From: JBBATK01 sp039810585
Lineage (GTDB): Bacteria; Bacteroidota; Ignavibacteria; Kapaibacteriales; NICIL-2
Assembly (NCBI GenBank): GCA_039810585.1
Contig: JBDHXF010000003.1
Location: forward strand, 107,227-171,226
DNA length: 64,000 bases
Direction of reading: 5' to 3'
Position numbers and translations under genes: made by a program. This document shows positions 9,734 to 17,408 of this stretch, piece after piece (the stretch's first letter is position 1; each line of letters begins with the position of its first letter). Under the pieces are notes generated by a model. The model was given only the letters and a program-made list of their open reading frames with translations. It searched no databases and was not told the DNA's origin.

Positions 9734-10035
9734 GTTCGTTGAGATACTCCCATTTTGTACGACATCCTATCGAAAACGGTGTTCGTCCATGGAGGTCTGC
9801 AAAGACCTTGCCAGAACAAAAGGGCACCATTTGTCCGGAGAACAAATGATACCTCGTGGTTTTCGGCTGTTTGTAGCGAAAATTGAGGAGCCTTGGGTTG
9901 TTTTTAAGAGAGAAGAGTAAGGAGGCGTTTTTAGCGTAAAATCGACGTGCGCATGCACGTAAAAAACCTGGAGAGTCACAAGCCTGAGGTAGATGTGTGT
10001 TTCCCATCGACTGAAAATATTCTGATCACGGTTCT
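9734..10035. other. Intergenic region between the two fibre genes
   Basis: This 302-bp spacer separates two same-strand paralogues. The short open frames here show no family features and no credible start. The only structure I see is an inverted repeat, CATTTGT at 9828-9834 against ACAAATG at 9842-9848. No clear TAnnTTTG promoter box was found for the downstream gene. Confidence 0.5.
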
Positions 10036-13000
10036 TTATTGAATGCGGGTGTACTTCAACATCGAGAGCTTTTTCACAACAGTGGCGGTTCCACTGGATG
10101 TACTTTGGGCCCATTGAAGTTTGATGTTGCCTGCATTGGCACCAACGGAGATCACTCCGCGAATGTTGACAGAGGTAACTCCATTGGTAATGGTAATGGC
10201 GCTCGTAGCAGTGCCACTGGTTCGGAGCCACTCGTGTACGTGACTCGTATTCCCCGAATTAAGATTTGAGCACATATTCAGCGCCATAGTAGAGCCGGTG
10301 GGAATGGAAAACGCACACTTGATTCCACCGGTCGAGCCTGTTAGATCGAGAAGAACATCGACAAACCATTGTTCACCGTTGTTAACCGGGAATTGGAGAT
10401 CATCGTCGTCCTGCAAGGAGGTTGACGAACTGAGCGACTCATCCGCAGCTTTTACTTTAAACTGGTCTTTGCCAATGTTAGTCCAGGTCATCGTGCCGGA
10501 ACCGTTAGTGGCCATGAAGTCGCCGTTATTTCCATCGGCCGCCGGAAGCGTGTAGTTGACGTCGGCACTCTGCGCTTGTGCACTCAGAGAGCTATAGTTA
10601 GATCCACTTGCACTTGGCTCGTAGAATCGAAGTTGACTTGCCGTACCACTGTTGCTGAGTGCTAGATTACCCTGAACGTCAAGCTTGGACGATAGCGTTG
10701 GCGATTGGGTGTTGATTCCGACCGCACCATCAGATTTAATCGTCATCCGTGGCAAGAAACCCGCGCCGCCTCCAACGGGAGTTGTTGAAAAGATAATGCG
10801 TCCCGGAACGTTGCCGGAGCTGGGGGTACTGTCCACTTCCGAGGCAATATCGGCGCACGACAGATAGCTTCCTCCAAAGTAGGCGCGCCAACGGTACTGT
10901 CCGATTTCATCGTTGATTTGTACATCCGAGTAGCCCGCACCGTAAGTGCCGCGAGACCGAATGAGTTCAAAATGTGGTCCGCCAATGGCAGTTTCCGTCA
11001 CTCCCGACATCGTCGCGTAACTCTCGTCTCCGCCTTCCATAAAGAGTCGATTGGGTAAGCCGGAATACGACGTGGGTAGCGAGCTTGCCGTGTACCCAAT
11101 TCGCAGCGACCCGTCTGTTCCAAAACTACCCACTTCCGCATTGTTGACTCGAAAACGCAGAGCGTAGTTATCTGTTGTACCGAGGAAGGGAGCTGCAGCA
11201 CCGCTATTACCACTCAGCAACCAAGAAGTGGAACCCATTGTAGCCCAGCTCAATGTACCTGAGCCATTTGTGCTGAGAACCTGTCCGGAACTTCCGTCCG
11301 CACTTGGTAAGGTGTAGACCGTACTTCCGGCCGCAGCAGCGGGCGCGAAACCAACAAACCCCGAAGTTGCACCGCTCAACCGAAATGTACCTTTGACATC
11401 CAGGGTGGCACCGGGGGAGTAGGTATTGATTCCAATGAGCGGCGTCGAGGTGTAGATGCCACTGCCATAGATGGTGTTGGCGATACTCATGTAATTGGAT
11501 CCGGTCGTAGCAGGGCCGATACATGTTGAGTCACCGATAAAAATGTTTTTACTACCACTCGTGTGCGACACGCCCGCGTTATGACCAAGGAGCACGTTTT
11601 TATCTCCGGATACCAGAAAATATCCGGCCGAGGAACCGATGCCTGTGTTGTAATTGCCGGTATTGGCATTGAGCGCAACAATACCAACAGCCACATTGTC
11701 TTGTCCGCTGATATTCTGATCTAAAGCCACAAATCCCACCGCAACGTTGCGCATACCCGTCGTGTTCTGGAACATCGCTTGATATCCAAGTGCAACGTTT
11801 GCAGACCCGGCGTTCGACAAAGCCGCTTGGTACCCCATAATAGTGGACTGATTACTTTGGTTGAGGTGAATGTACCCATTGGTCTTATTGATGGTCATAC
11901 GTTCAGTATTCGATGTCTTGAACATCAGGTCCTGCGCATCGGTTGTCCCGAGAAAATTGGTGCCAGACGTTGTCCCTGCGTTGCCACTGAGTGACCACGA
12001 TGTAGCACCATTGCCGACCCAGCTTAACGAGCCACTACCATTGGTGCTGAGTACTTGACCGTTGGATCCATCGGCTGCGGGCAGGGTGTAGCTAACGTTC
12101 GCCGTATTGGTACCAGCCTGCAACGATGTGTAGAAAGTCCTTGCCGGATTATTAAGCATAAGCTTTCCTGCCACGCCGGTAGAAGCTGAGTCGATAAGGA
12201 CATTACCTGCTACGTGTAGACGCTGTGTAGCAACCGGCACTCCAACACCAATTTTACCGGACGATACGGTTGTGCCGGAGCCGCTCACCGATGTACCGAA
12301 AATCAAATTGCCAATGCTGAGTTGATTGCTCCCTGTTGCGCTTGGCGCATCAATGTCATACCCGATTATAATGTTATTCGAGCCACTCGTTAAGGCATCG
12401 CCTGCTTTGTACCCCAGCAGAATATTGTTGGATCCAGTTGTCAATGCGTAACCTGCTTGGAAGCCAAGGAGTGTCGAGTTTGCGAAGGAAAAGGTAGACG
12501 TTCCTTGTCCCGCGCTCGTCCCGACCAGAGTGTTATTTGCCCCGGAGATATTGTAGTATCCCGCATTGTAACCCAGGAGGGTGTTGTTGTCGGCTGTCGC
12601 ATTACGTCCGGCATAAGCACCCACAAAGGTCGAATTTTGAACGTTGGCCGATCCACCCGTATTGGCACCCACGAATACGGAGTATCCCACAGTAGTTGAG
12701 GTCTTTCCGGCTCCGGCACCAAGGATGGTATTGTAGCCACCGCCAGTGTTGATATCACGTCCGGCTTCATGTCCCGCATAGGTATTTACCGATTGCGAGC
12801 CATTGCTCTTGCCTGCACCCGATCCAAAGAAGCTGTTATATGCACCGCTACTAAGATTCAGTCCCGATTGATAGCCGAAGGTCGTATTGAACGAGCCGAT
12901 ATTGATGAGTCCTGAGGGTGAGTTGTACACTTTCAAAACCAGATCGGAAGAATCAAGGGTGCCGAGAATGGCGGAACTTCCGCCGAGATTATTGCCGGAC

Positions 13001-13743
13001 AGTGACCACGCATTAGCCACGGCGGCGGCATCTACCCAGCTCAGTACTCCGGCTGAGGACGTACTCAACACATTCCCATCGGACGGTGTAGATAGTGGCA
13101 GGGTGTAGTTTATCGTAGCACTTTGATTGCCGGCTCGAAACGAGCTATAGAAAGTTCGAGAAGGATTGGAAAACCGAAGTTCAGCCGCGTTACCTGAACT
13201 GAGAGTGTCGAGGTACAAGTGACCACCGCTTAGATGGAGTAACGTGGACGGATTGTTCGTACCAATACCGACGAAGCCACCGGGCTGAATACGTAGTCGC
13301 TCTGTTGCATATGTCTTCATGACAAGGGGCTGAGAGTCTTGCGTTCCCAAGAACGAAGTGCCCGGCACGGTACCGGCATTTCCTACCAAAGACCATGCTT
13401 GTTGCTGAACAATACTATCGGGTTGAATCCAGCTCAGCGCGCCGGACGACATGCGAAGGAGTTGCGAATCAGATCCGGGACTCAGAAGATTGAGCTGACC
13501 ACTCGGTCCGTCAACATACAGGAGCTGTCCACTGGACGAACCGAGGTTTGGAGGCAAGAGCATTCGATAGCTTTGCGTAGCTGCGGAAGGGAGAACGATC
13601 CACGACGACCCACCATTGGCGTTTCCAATTCGAATGGAGTCGACGCCAAATCCCTGTGCCCAGAGTAGCGTTGGTGCACAAAACACCAGAGCCAGCAATC
13701 CATGCTTGTAGTTGCTCACCGTACGTCCTATGTAATATCCCAT
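10036..13743 (-). CDS. Giant secreted repeat protein with YadA-like head repeats (fibre protein B)
   Basis: From the ATG at 13743 the protein has about 1235 residues and a signal peptide ending LLWAQ. The frame extends upstream to 13824, but that extension looks non-signal-like. The N-terminus parallels fibre protein A (QGFGVDSIRIGNANGGSSWI). Then come repeats with a 20-30 residue period of the YadA/trimeric-autotransporter head type (NTLLGYNAGYYNISGANNTL, NNILLGYKAGDAL, NVALGYQAMFQNTTG). These alternate with NVLSTSSAGVLSWV and YTLPAADGSNGQVLSTNGSG linkers. No YadA membrane anchor is present. The C-terminal 150 residues (DESLSSSTSLQDDDDLQFPV) look like a beta-sandwich module that also occurs in phage structural proteins. 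An extended, perhaps trimeric surface fibre is inferred. Confidence 0.85.
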   Translation of the reverse strand: MGYYIGRTVSNYKHGLLALVFCAPTLLWAQGFGVDSIRIGNANGGSSWIVLPSAATQSYRMLLPPNLGSSSGQLLYVDGPSGQLNLLSPGSDSQLLRMSSGALSWIQPDSIVQQQAWSLVGNAGTVPGTSFLGTQDSQPLVMKTYATERLRIQPGGFVGIGTNNPSTLLHLSGGHLYLDTLSSGNAAELRFSNPSRTFYSSFRAGNQSATINYTLPLSTPSDGNVLSTSSAGVLSWVDAAAVANAWSLSGNNLGGSSAILGTLDSSDLVLKVYNSPSGLINIGSFNTTFGYQSGLNLSSGAYNSFFGSGAGKSNGSQSVNTYAGHEAGRDINTGGGYNTILGAGAGKTSTTVGYSVFVGANTGGSANVQNSTFVGAYAGRNATADNNTLLGYNAGYYNISGANNTLVGTSAGQGTSTFSFANSTLLGFQAGYALTTGSNNILLGYKAGDALTSGSNNIIIGYDIDAPSATGSNQLSIGNLIFGTSVSGSGTTVSSGKIGVGVPVATQRLHVAGNVLIDSASTGVAGKLMLNNPARTFYTSLQAGTNTANVSYTLPAADGSNGQVLSTNGSGSLSWVGNGATSWSLSGNAGTTSGTNFLGTTDAQDLMFKTSNTERMTINKTNGYIHLNQSNQSTIMGYQAALSNAGSANVALGYQAMFQNTTGMRNVAVGFVALDQNISGQDNVAVGIVALNANTGNYNTGIGSSAGYFLVSGDKNVLLGHNAGVSHTSGSKNIFIGDSTCIGPATTGSNYMSIANTIYGSGIYTSTPLIGINTYSPGATLDVKGTFRLSGATSGFVGFAPAAAAGSTVYTLPSADGSSGQVLSTNGSGTLSWATMGSTSWLLSGNSGAAAPFLGTTDNYALRFRVNNAEVGSFGTDGSLRIGYTASSLPTSYSGLPNRLFMEGGDESYATMSGVTETAIGGPHFELIRSRGTYGAGYSDVQINDEIGQYRWRAYFGGSYLSCADIASEVDSTPSSGNVPGRIIFSTTPVGGGAGFLPRMTIKSDGAVGINTQSPTLSSKLDVQGNLALSNSGTASQLRFYEPSASGSNYSSLSAQAQSADVNYTLPAADGNNGDFMATNGSGTMTWTNIGKDQFKVKAADESLSSSTSLQDDDDLQFPVNNGEQWFVDVLLDLTGSTGGIKCAFSIPTGSTMALNMCSNLNSGNTSHVHEWLRTSGTATSAITITNGVTSVNIRGVISVGANAGNIKLQWAQSTSSGTATVVKKLSMLKYTRIQ

Positions 13744-13944
13744 ACAGAACCAATGTACATGGCAGTCACCTTCGTGTTCGCCACAAACACGCACCCCTTC
13801 TTCTAGGGTGCTCAGTCTGCCCATGCATCACAAATAGTGCGCCAATTATTGGAGTGTAATGTCCACGATAAGCAATCATTCATCATCCTCTCGACCCACC
13901 GAGAAGAGGAAAAAAGGGAAGAGCGGTGGGTAGTACGGGACGTC

Positions 13945-13984
13945 CAGGAAGTCAGAATACGTGCAGCCCTCAGGCTGCACGTAT
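13945..13984 (+). repeat. Intergenic hairpin repeat, copy F
   Basis: A perfect 12-bp stem, ATACGTGCAGCC at 13957-13968 with GGCTGCACGTAT at 13973-13984, closes a CTCA loop. It is preceded by CAGGA, as in the other copies of the family. It sits 3' of the lat gene and could act as its transcription terminator even though there is no T-run. Confidence 0.6.
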
Positions 13985-14028
13985 CATAAACTTTGCAAGA
14001 ATTAATTGTTCGATAGGGCTCGTGTACG

Positions 14029-15360
14029 CTACCGCGGTAGTGACGAGCGGATGAGGCTCAGTGCCTCGTCAATGAGTGATGATGAGATGTCGAGGGTAGG
14101 ACGGAATCTGACGCTTCGATTTCCGCTGCCGAGGATGAGCAAACCGTTTTCGTAGGTTTTATGTAAAAACGTCGTTCGAGCTTCGCGATCGGGAAGGTCG
14201 AAGGCGCAGAACAGACCTCGACCGCGGACGTTGGTCACAACCTCCGGATATTCTTCCGAAAGAGAGCGGAGGCCGCGTCGCAGGTACTCGCCCTGTGTGT
14301 CGGCATTAGCCAGGAGCGACTCCTCGGCAATGATGTCGAGATAGCGAGTGGCTCGGGCCATGTCCACAAGGTTGCCGCCCCAGGTGGAATTAATGCGACT
14401 GGATGTGTGAAAGACGTTATCCGGGATGTCGTCTATACGAGTGCTGACCAAGATCCCACACACTTGCATTTTCTTTCCGAAGCTCAGAATGTCCGGCATG
14501 ACGCCAAGCTGTTCGCATGCCCACCAGCTTCCCGTGATGCCGAGACCTGTTTGAACCTCATCAAAAATCAGCAAGGCATCGTGTTCGTTGGCCAAGGTAC
14601 GAAGACGCTGCAAAAACTCCGGTCTGAAGTGATTATCACCACCCTCACCTTGAATGGGTTCGATAATAATAGCGGCGATATCGTCTCGATTGTCTGCAAA
14701 TGCTCTCAGGATTTGTTCCTCCGCAAGCTGCTCCTTCGCCAGAACATCCGCTAAAACGTTGTCGTTCAATGGAAAGCTCAGAATCGGGTTTTCAATGCGA
14801 GGAAAGGGGAATTTTGGGAAGAGGGCAACTTTTGTGGGGTCAGTGTTGGTGAGCGACATGGTGTAACCGGAGCGACCATGAAATGCCTGCTTGAAGTGGA
14901 TGACTTTGGTCCCCACTTCTTTGGTGTATCCCTTTTGGAAATTCTTACGCACCTTCCAATCGAAGGCCACTTTCAAGGCGTTCTCATTTGCCAAAGCTCC
15001 GCCCTCTATGAAGAAGGCATAATGGAAGTGATCGGGAACAGCGCGATCGAAGAGAGTGCTCACGAACTCGGCCATTACCTCGGTGTATAAGTCTGAGTTT
15101 GAAGGTTTGTGCAAGGCAACTTTGCCGATCTGGTTGATGAAGTCGGCGTTGTTCATCTTAGGATGGTTCAAACGCAAGGGAACCGAGGCAAAGCAACTGA
15201 ACATGTCCAGATACCGGCGACCGCTCACGGCATCGGTATAGTATCCGTCGCCGCTTTTTTCGGTGTCGAGTACAAAATCAAATCCGTCTACTAGCATGTG
15301 TTTGCGTAGTTCGGGATGTACGTCTGCGGGTGCTACGAAATGTGAACGAGTGGCAATCAT
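14029..15360 (-). CDS. lat: L-lysine 6-transaminase (lysine epsilon-aminotransferase)
   Basis: The 443-residue PLP enzyme is a class III aminotransferase. It moves the epsilon-amino group of lysine to 2-oxoglutarate, giving alpha-aminoadipate semialdehyde (piperideine-6-carboxylate). Diagnostic stretches include FFIEGGALANENALK (117-131), the PLP-binding IFDEVQTG (265-272) and SFGKKMQVCG (293-302), which holds the Schiff-base lysine at about 296-297. The C-terminal RGRGLFCAFD is also present. The length matches lysine-specific members (about 440-450) rather than ornithine or acetylornithine enzymes. The gene stands alone here, with no aminoadipate-semialdehyde dehydrogenase beside it. Its role could be lysine catabolism or supply of aminoadipate. 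Confidence 0.9.
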   Translation of the reverse strand: MIATRSHFVAPADVHPELRKHMLVDGFDFVLDTEKSGDGYYTDAVSGRRYLDMFSCFASVPLRLNHPKMNNADFINQIGKVALHKPSNSDLYTEVMAEFVSTLFDRAVPDHFHYAFFIEGGALANENALKVAFDWKVRKNFQKGYTKEVGTKVIHFKQAFHGRSGYTMSLTNTDPTKVALFPKFPFPRIENPILSFPLNDNVLADVLAKEQLAEEQILRAFADNRDDIAAIIIEPIQGEGGDNHFRPEFLQRLRTLANEHDALLIFDEVQTGLGITGSWWACEQLGVMPDILSFGKKMQVCGILVSTRIDDIPDNVFHTSSRINSTWGGNLVDMARATRYLDIIAEESLLANADTQGEYLRRGLRSLSEEYPEVVTNVRGRGLFCAFDLPDREARTTFLHKTYENGLLILGSGNRSVRFRPTLDISSSLIDEALSLIRSSLPR

Positions 15361-15782
15361 AGTAATCTTTCCGGGTGTTGGTAGTGTCGAGAAAATTGAG
15401 AACGAACGGATGGTGACCTAACGGTCCGACAATGAACATATATCGGCACTGGCGTGGTGGCTCCGAAGAAACGAGCCATGGCAATGCGAAAGCCTTTTAG
15501 GCGGGCATAGAAGAGGACAGGCAAAGCGCTAAGAGAAGGGCTGCGCGCTGTTGGTGCCATGTCACAAACGATCCGCCACGAATGGTTCCGTGGAAATCAA
15601 GAGGAAAGGCTGCTGTGAGAGTTGTGCGTCGCATGAGATGCAAAAGTACAAAAGCCATCGCATTTGCACAGATATCGCCGCTTTGTGCTTGGAACAAATG
15701 CATTTGTGATGAAAAAAAATTCAGCTTTTTGGTGCGTCCCTGGATTTGTTCATTTTTGTCTCCACACGGTTGGCGAGCACCA
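15361..15782. other. Gene-poor intergenic stretch upstream of the GldL-like gene
   Basis: The spacer between the divergent lat gene and the next plus-strand gene is about 550 bp. Several short frames are open on both strands but show no recognisable domain, no good start context and no neighbour logic. I see nothing convincing until the promoter and palindrome at 15783-15822. Confidence 0.5.
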
Positions 15783-15811
15783 TTGTTCAGCTATGAATTG
15801 TTGTATATTTG
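15783..15811 (+). promoter_or_regulatory. Bacteroidota-type promoter for the gene at 15915
   Basis: A TTG at 15783-15785 is followed after 18 bases by TATATTTG at 15804-15811, matching the TTTG-N19-TAnnTTTG pattern known from Bacteroidota housekeeping sigma factors. Transcription would begin near 15818, giving a leader of about 100 bases. Confidence 0.5.
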
Positions 15812-15822
15812 TTCATGAACAA
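15809..15822. promoter_or_regulatory. Perfect 14-bp palindrome overlapping the -7 box
   Basis: TTGTTCATGAACAA is a perfect dyad that covers the end of the -7 box and the expected start of transcription. That is where a repressor operator would sit. No regulator gene is nearby. Confidence 0.4.
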
Positions 15823-15914
15823 CGATTGTCCAGCAGCCTTGCGGAAATCGGCCGAAAGTTCAAAAACGTAGAAAATTGAGCGAATTTCATTCACTTACCT
15901 AGGGGTTGACAATA

Positions 15915-17249
15915 ATGTCATCATATCATGCGGAGCAGACCGACGGTTTGCAATTCAAGAACACATTTGTCCATTATGCTGTGTTCGTTGCCATCGGCGT
16001 CGTCGTGGCGGTGCTCTTCCAGATGTTTGTTTTAAGTAACATCGTTGAAGGCTTCGTTGTATCGCAGTTCAAACCGGACGGTTCACAGGGGAAACTGACA
16101 CAGTTCAAAGGCGTGAAAGCTATTGCAACGCCGGACGGTGAAAGTCATGCCGGTCAGGACGTTAAGAGAGAGTATATCAAACCGGACTTCATTTTCGACT
16201 TCAGTAGTATGAAACGTGAAGACAAGGTTCAAGGATATTCCAAGGAGCCAGGTGAATGGGTGGTAAAGGCTCCGAAACTTGGTGAGGAAGCAATCTATCT
16301 TGAGCCATACGGTTTCTGGATTTTGTCATTCGATGCCGGGTTTGTCGCTGCAATCTTAATCACGCTGATTTTACCGAGTGGAATCGGTTTTGTGTCCATC
16401 AAGGTTGAACGTGAAATTCACAACAACAAAGCAAAAGTTCGTCTGCAAACAGGCTTCTCTGAGGAAATCGTTGAACTATTGGCCATGCCCGATGCCAAAC
16501 TGGCCGAGCTTGGTGAAACAGATCGCAAGCGCATAACCGACTTCTTCCGTGTAATCTGGAATCGCACAACACCGGAAGATCAAGGCGATACCTTCGGTTC
16601 ACACCAAGTGGTGCATTTCGAAGACGTGTTTGATAAGAACACCGATTTGGTTGCGTTCCGCAACAATGGCTTGTACATCCGTATTCGCGAACACTTCAGC
16701 GATTTCGTGGAAGGTGAAATTGAGGACATTAAATCAGCACACGAGTGGATGTCCAATCACTTTAAAATTTTCAACGCGTTGCGTTTGTACATGGCTCACC
16801 ACTTTACAGAGCAGTATTCAAACAACGTGACAGGATTCGCCTACGGTGGTGCTGCACTTCTGATTATCGCGGTTGGTATTCGTGGTTTGAAGTTCATTCC
16901 TTCCACTCGTCCTTCGCTCATTCTCTTCGCCATCCTCCTTGAATTCTCCATGTTGGCTTTGCTGGCTCTTACCTTGTTCTATACGGAAGAAGAAGAGCGT
17001 ATGGACAAAATGCTCAAGAAGATGGAAGATGCGAGCCGTTCGCAGCTGGATGTACTTCAAGAGCAGCAGCGTGACATTCGCACCTTTGTCGACAAGCTCA
17101 TTGGCGAATCGTCTGAGATTATCAAGCGTCGCGTTGAAGAAGCTCTCTCCGAGCACCTGACTAACGACGTTGAAATGCGCAAGCAACTCTCAGCTGCTAT
17201 TCTGGAAAACCTTCGCATCGATTTCAAAGACAGTATTGATCGTCGATAA
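15915..17249 (+). CDS. Four-TM membrane protein with GldL-like TM pair and cytoplasmic coiled coil
   Basis: I chose the ATG at 15915 because AGGGG lies nine bases upstream; a TTG at 15906 is the alternative. The 444-residue product has TM1 at about 15-42, a periplasmic loop, TM2 at about 132-155, a cytoplasmic block (about 160-305), then a closely spaced TM pair. The pair is GFAYGGAALLIIAVGIRG and LILFAILLEFSMLALLALTL, with Glu343 in the second helix. A charged, probably coiled-coil tail follows (EEERMDKMLKKMEDASRSQL). The TM pair and tail align with the protein at 32207-33007 (pattern F-Y-GAA-LL-GIR, then L-E in TM4). That layout is like GldL, the T9SS proton-motor subunit. Homology to GldL is inferred. 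The PorU2-type protease lies downstream, after a terminator. Confidence 0.75.
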   Translation: MSSYHAEQTDGLQFKNTFVHYAVFVAIGVVVAVLFQMFVLSNIVEGFVVSQFKPDGSQGKLTQFKGVKAIATPDGESHAGQDVKREYIKPDFIFDFSSMKREDKVQGYSKEPGEWVVKAPKLGEEAIYLEPYGFWILSFDAGFVAAILITLILPSGIGFVSIKVEREIHNNKAKVRLQTGFSEEIVELLAMPDAKLAELGETDRKRITDFFRVIWNRTTPEDQGDTFGSHQVVHFEDVFDKNTDLVAFRNNGLYIRIREHFSDFVEGEIEDIKSAHEWMSNHFKIFNALRLYMAHHFTEQYSNNVTGFAYGGAALLIIAVGIRGLKFIPSTRPSLILFAILLEFSMLALLALTLFYTEEEERMDKMLKKMEDASRSQLDVLQEQQRDIRTFVDKLIGESSEIIKRRVEEALSEHLTNDVEMRKQLSAAILENLRIDFKDSIDRR

Positions 17250-17264
17250 CAGTTTGACTATATT

Positions 17265-17300
17265 CGGGCTCCACCATAGGGTGGAGCCCGTTTTGTTTTT
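17265..17300 (+). terminator. Rho-independent terminator
   Basis: An 11-bp stem, CGGGCTCCACC with GGTGGAGCCCG, closes an ATAG loop and is followed by TTTTGTTTTT. It begins 16 bases after the stop of the gene at 15915 and should separate that gene from the downstream protease gene. Confidence 0.92.
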
Positions 17301-17408
17301 ACGCAGTCACCTTCCTCGTTGCATGAATATTTGCTACGTTCACCAATAATTCCTGAGTACCAACACGGTGTTGACGTGTTACTCATTAGTGAACCGATTG
17401 TTCGTGCC

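Noticed and set aside
5579..13743. Tail-fibre-like modules as evidence of a prophage
   Set aside because: No integrase, capsid, terminase, portal, tail-tube or lysis gene is near, and both proteins have Sec signal peptides.
15497..15818. Short open frames in the long spacer before the gene at 15915
   Set aside because: They lack domains and start signals. One ends inside the promoter region.
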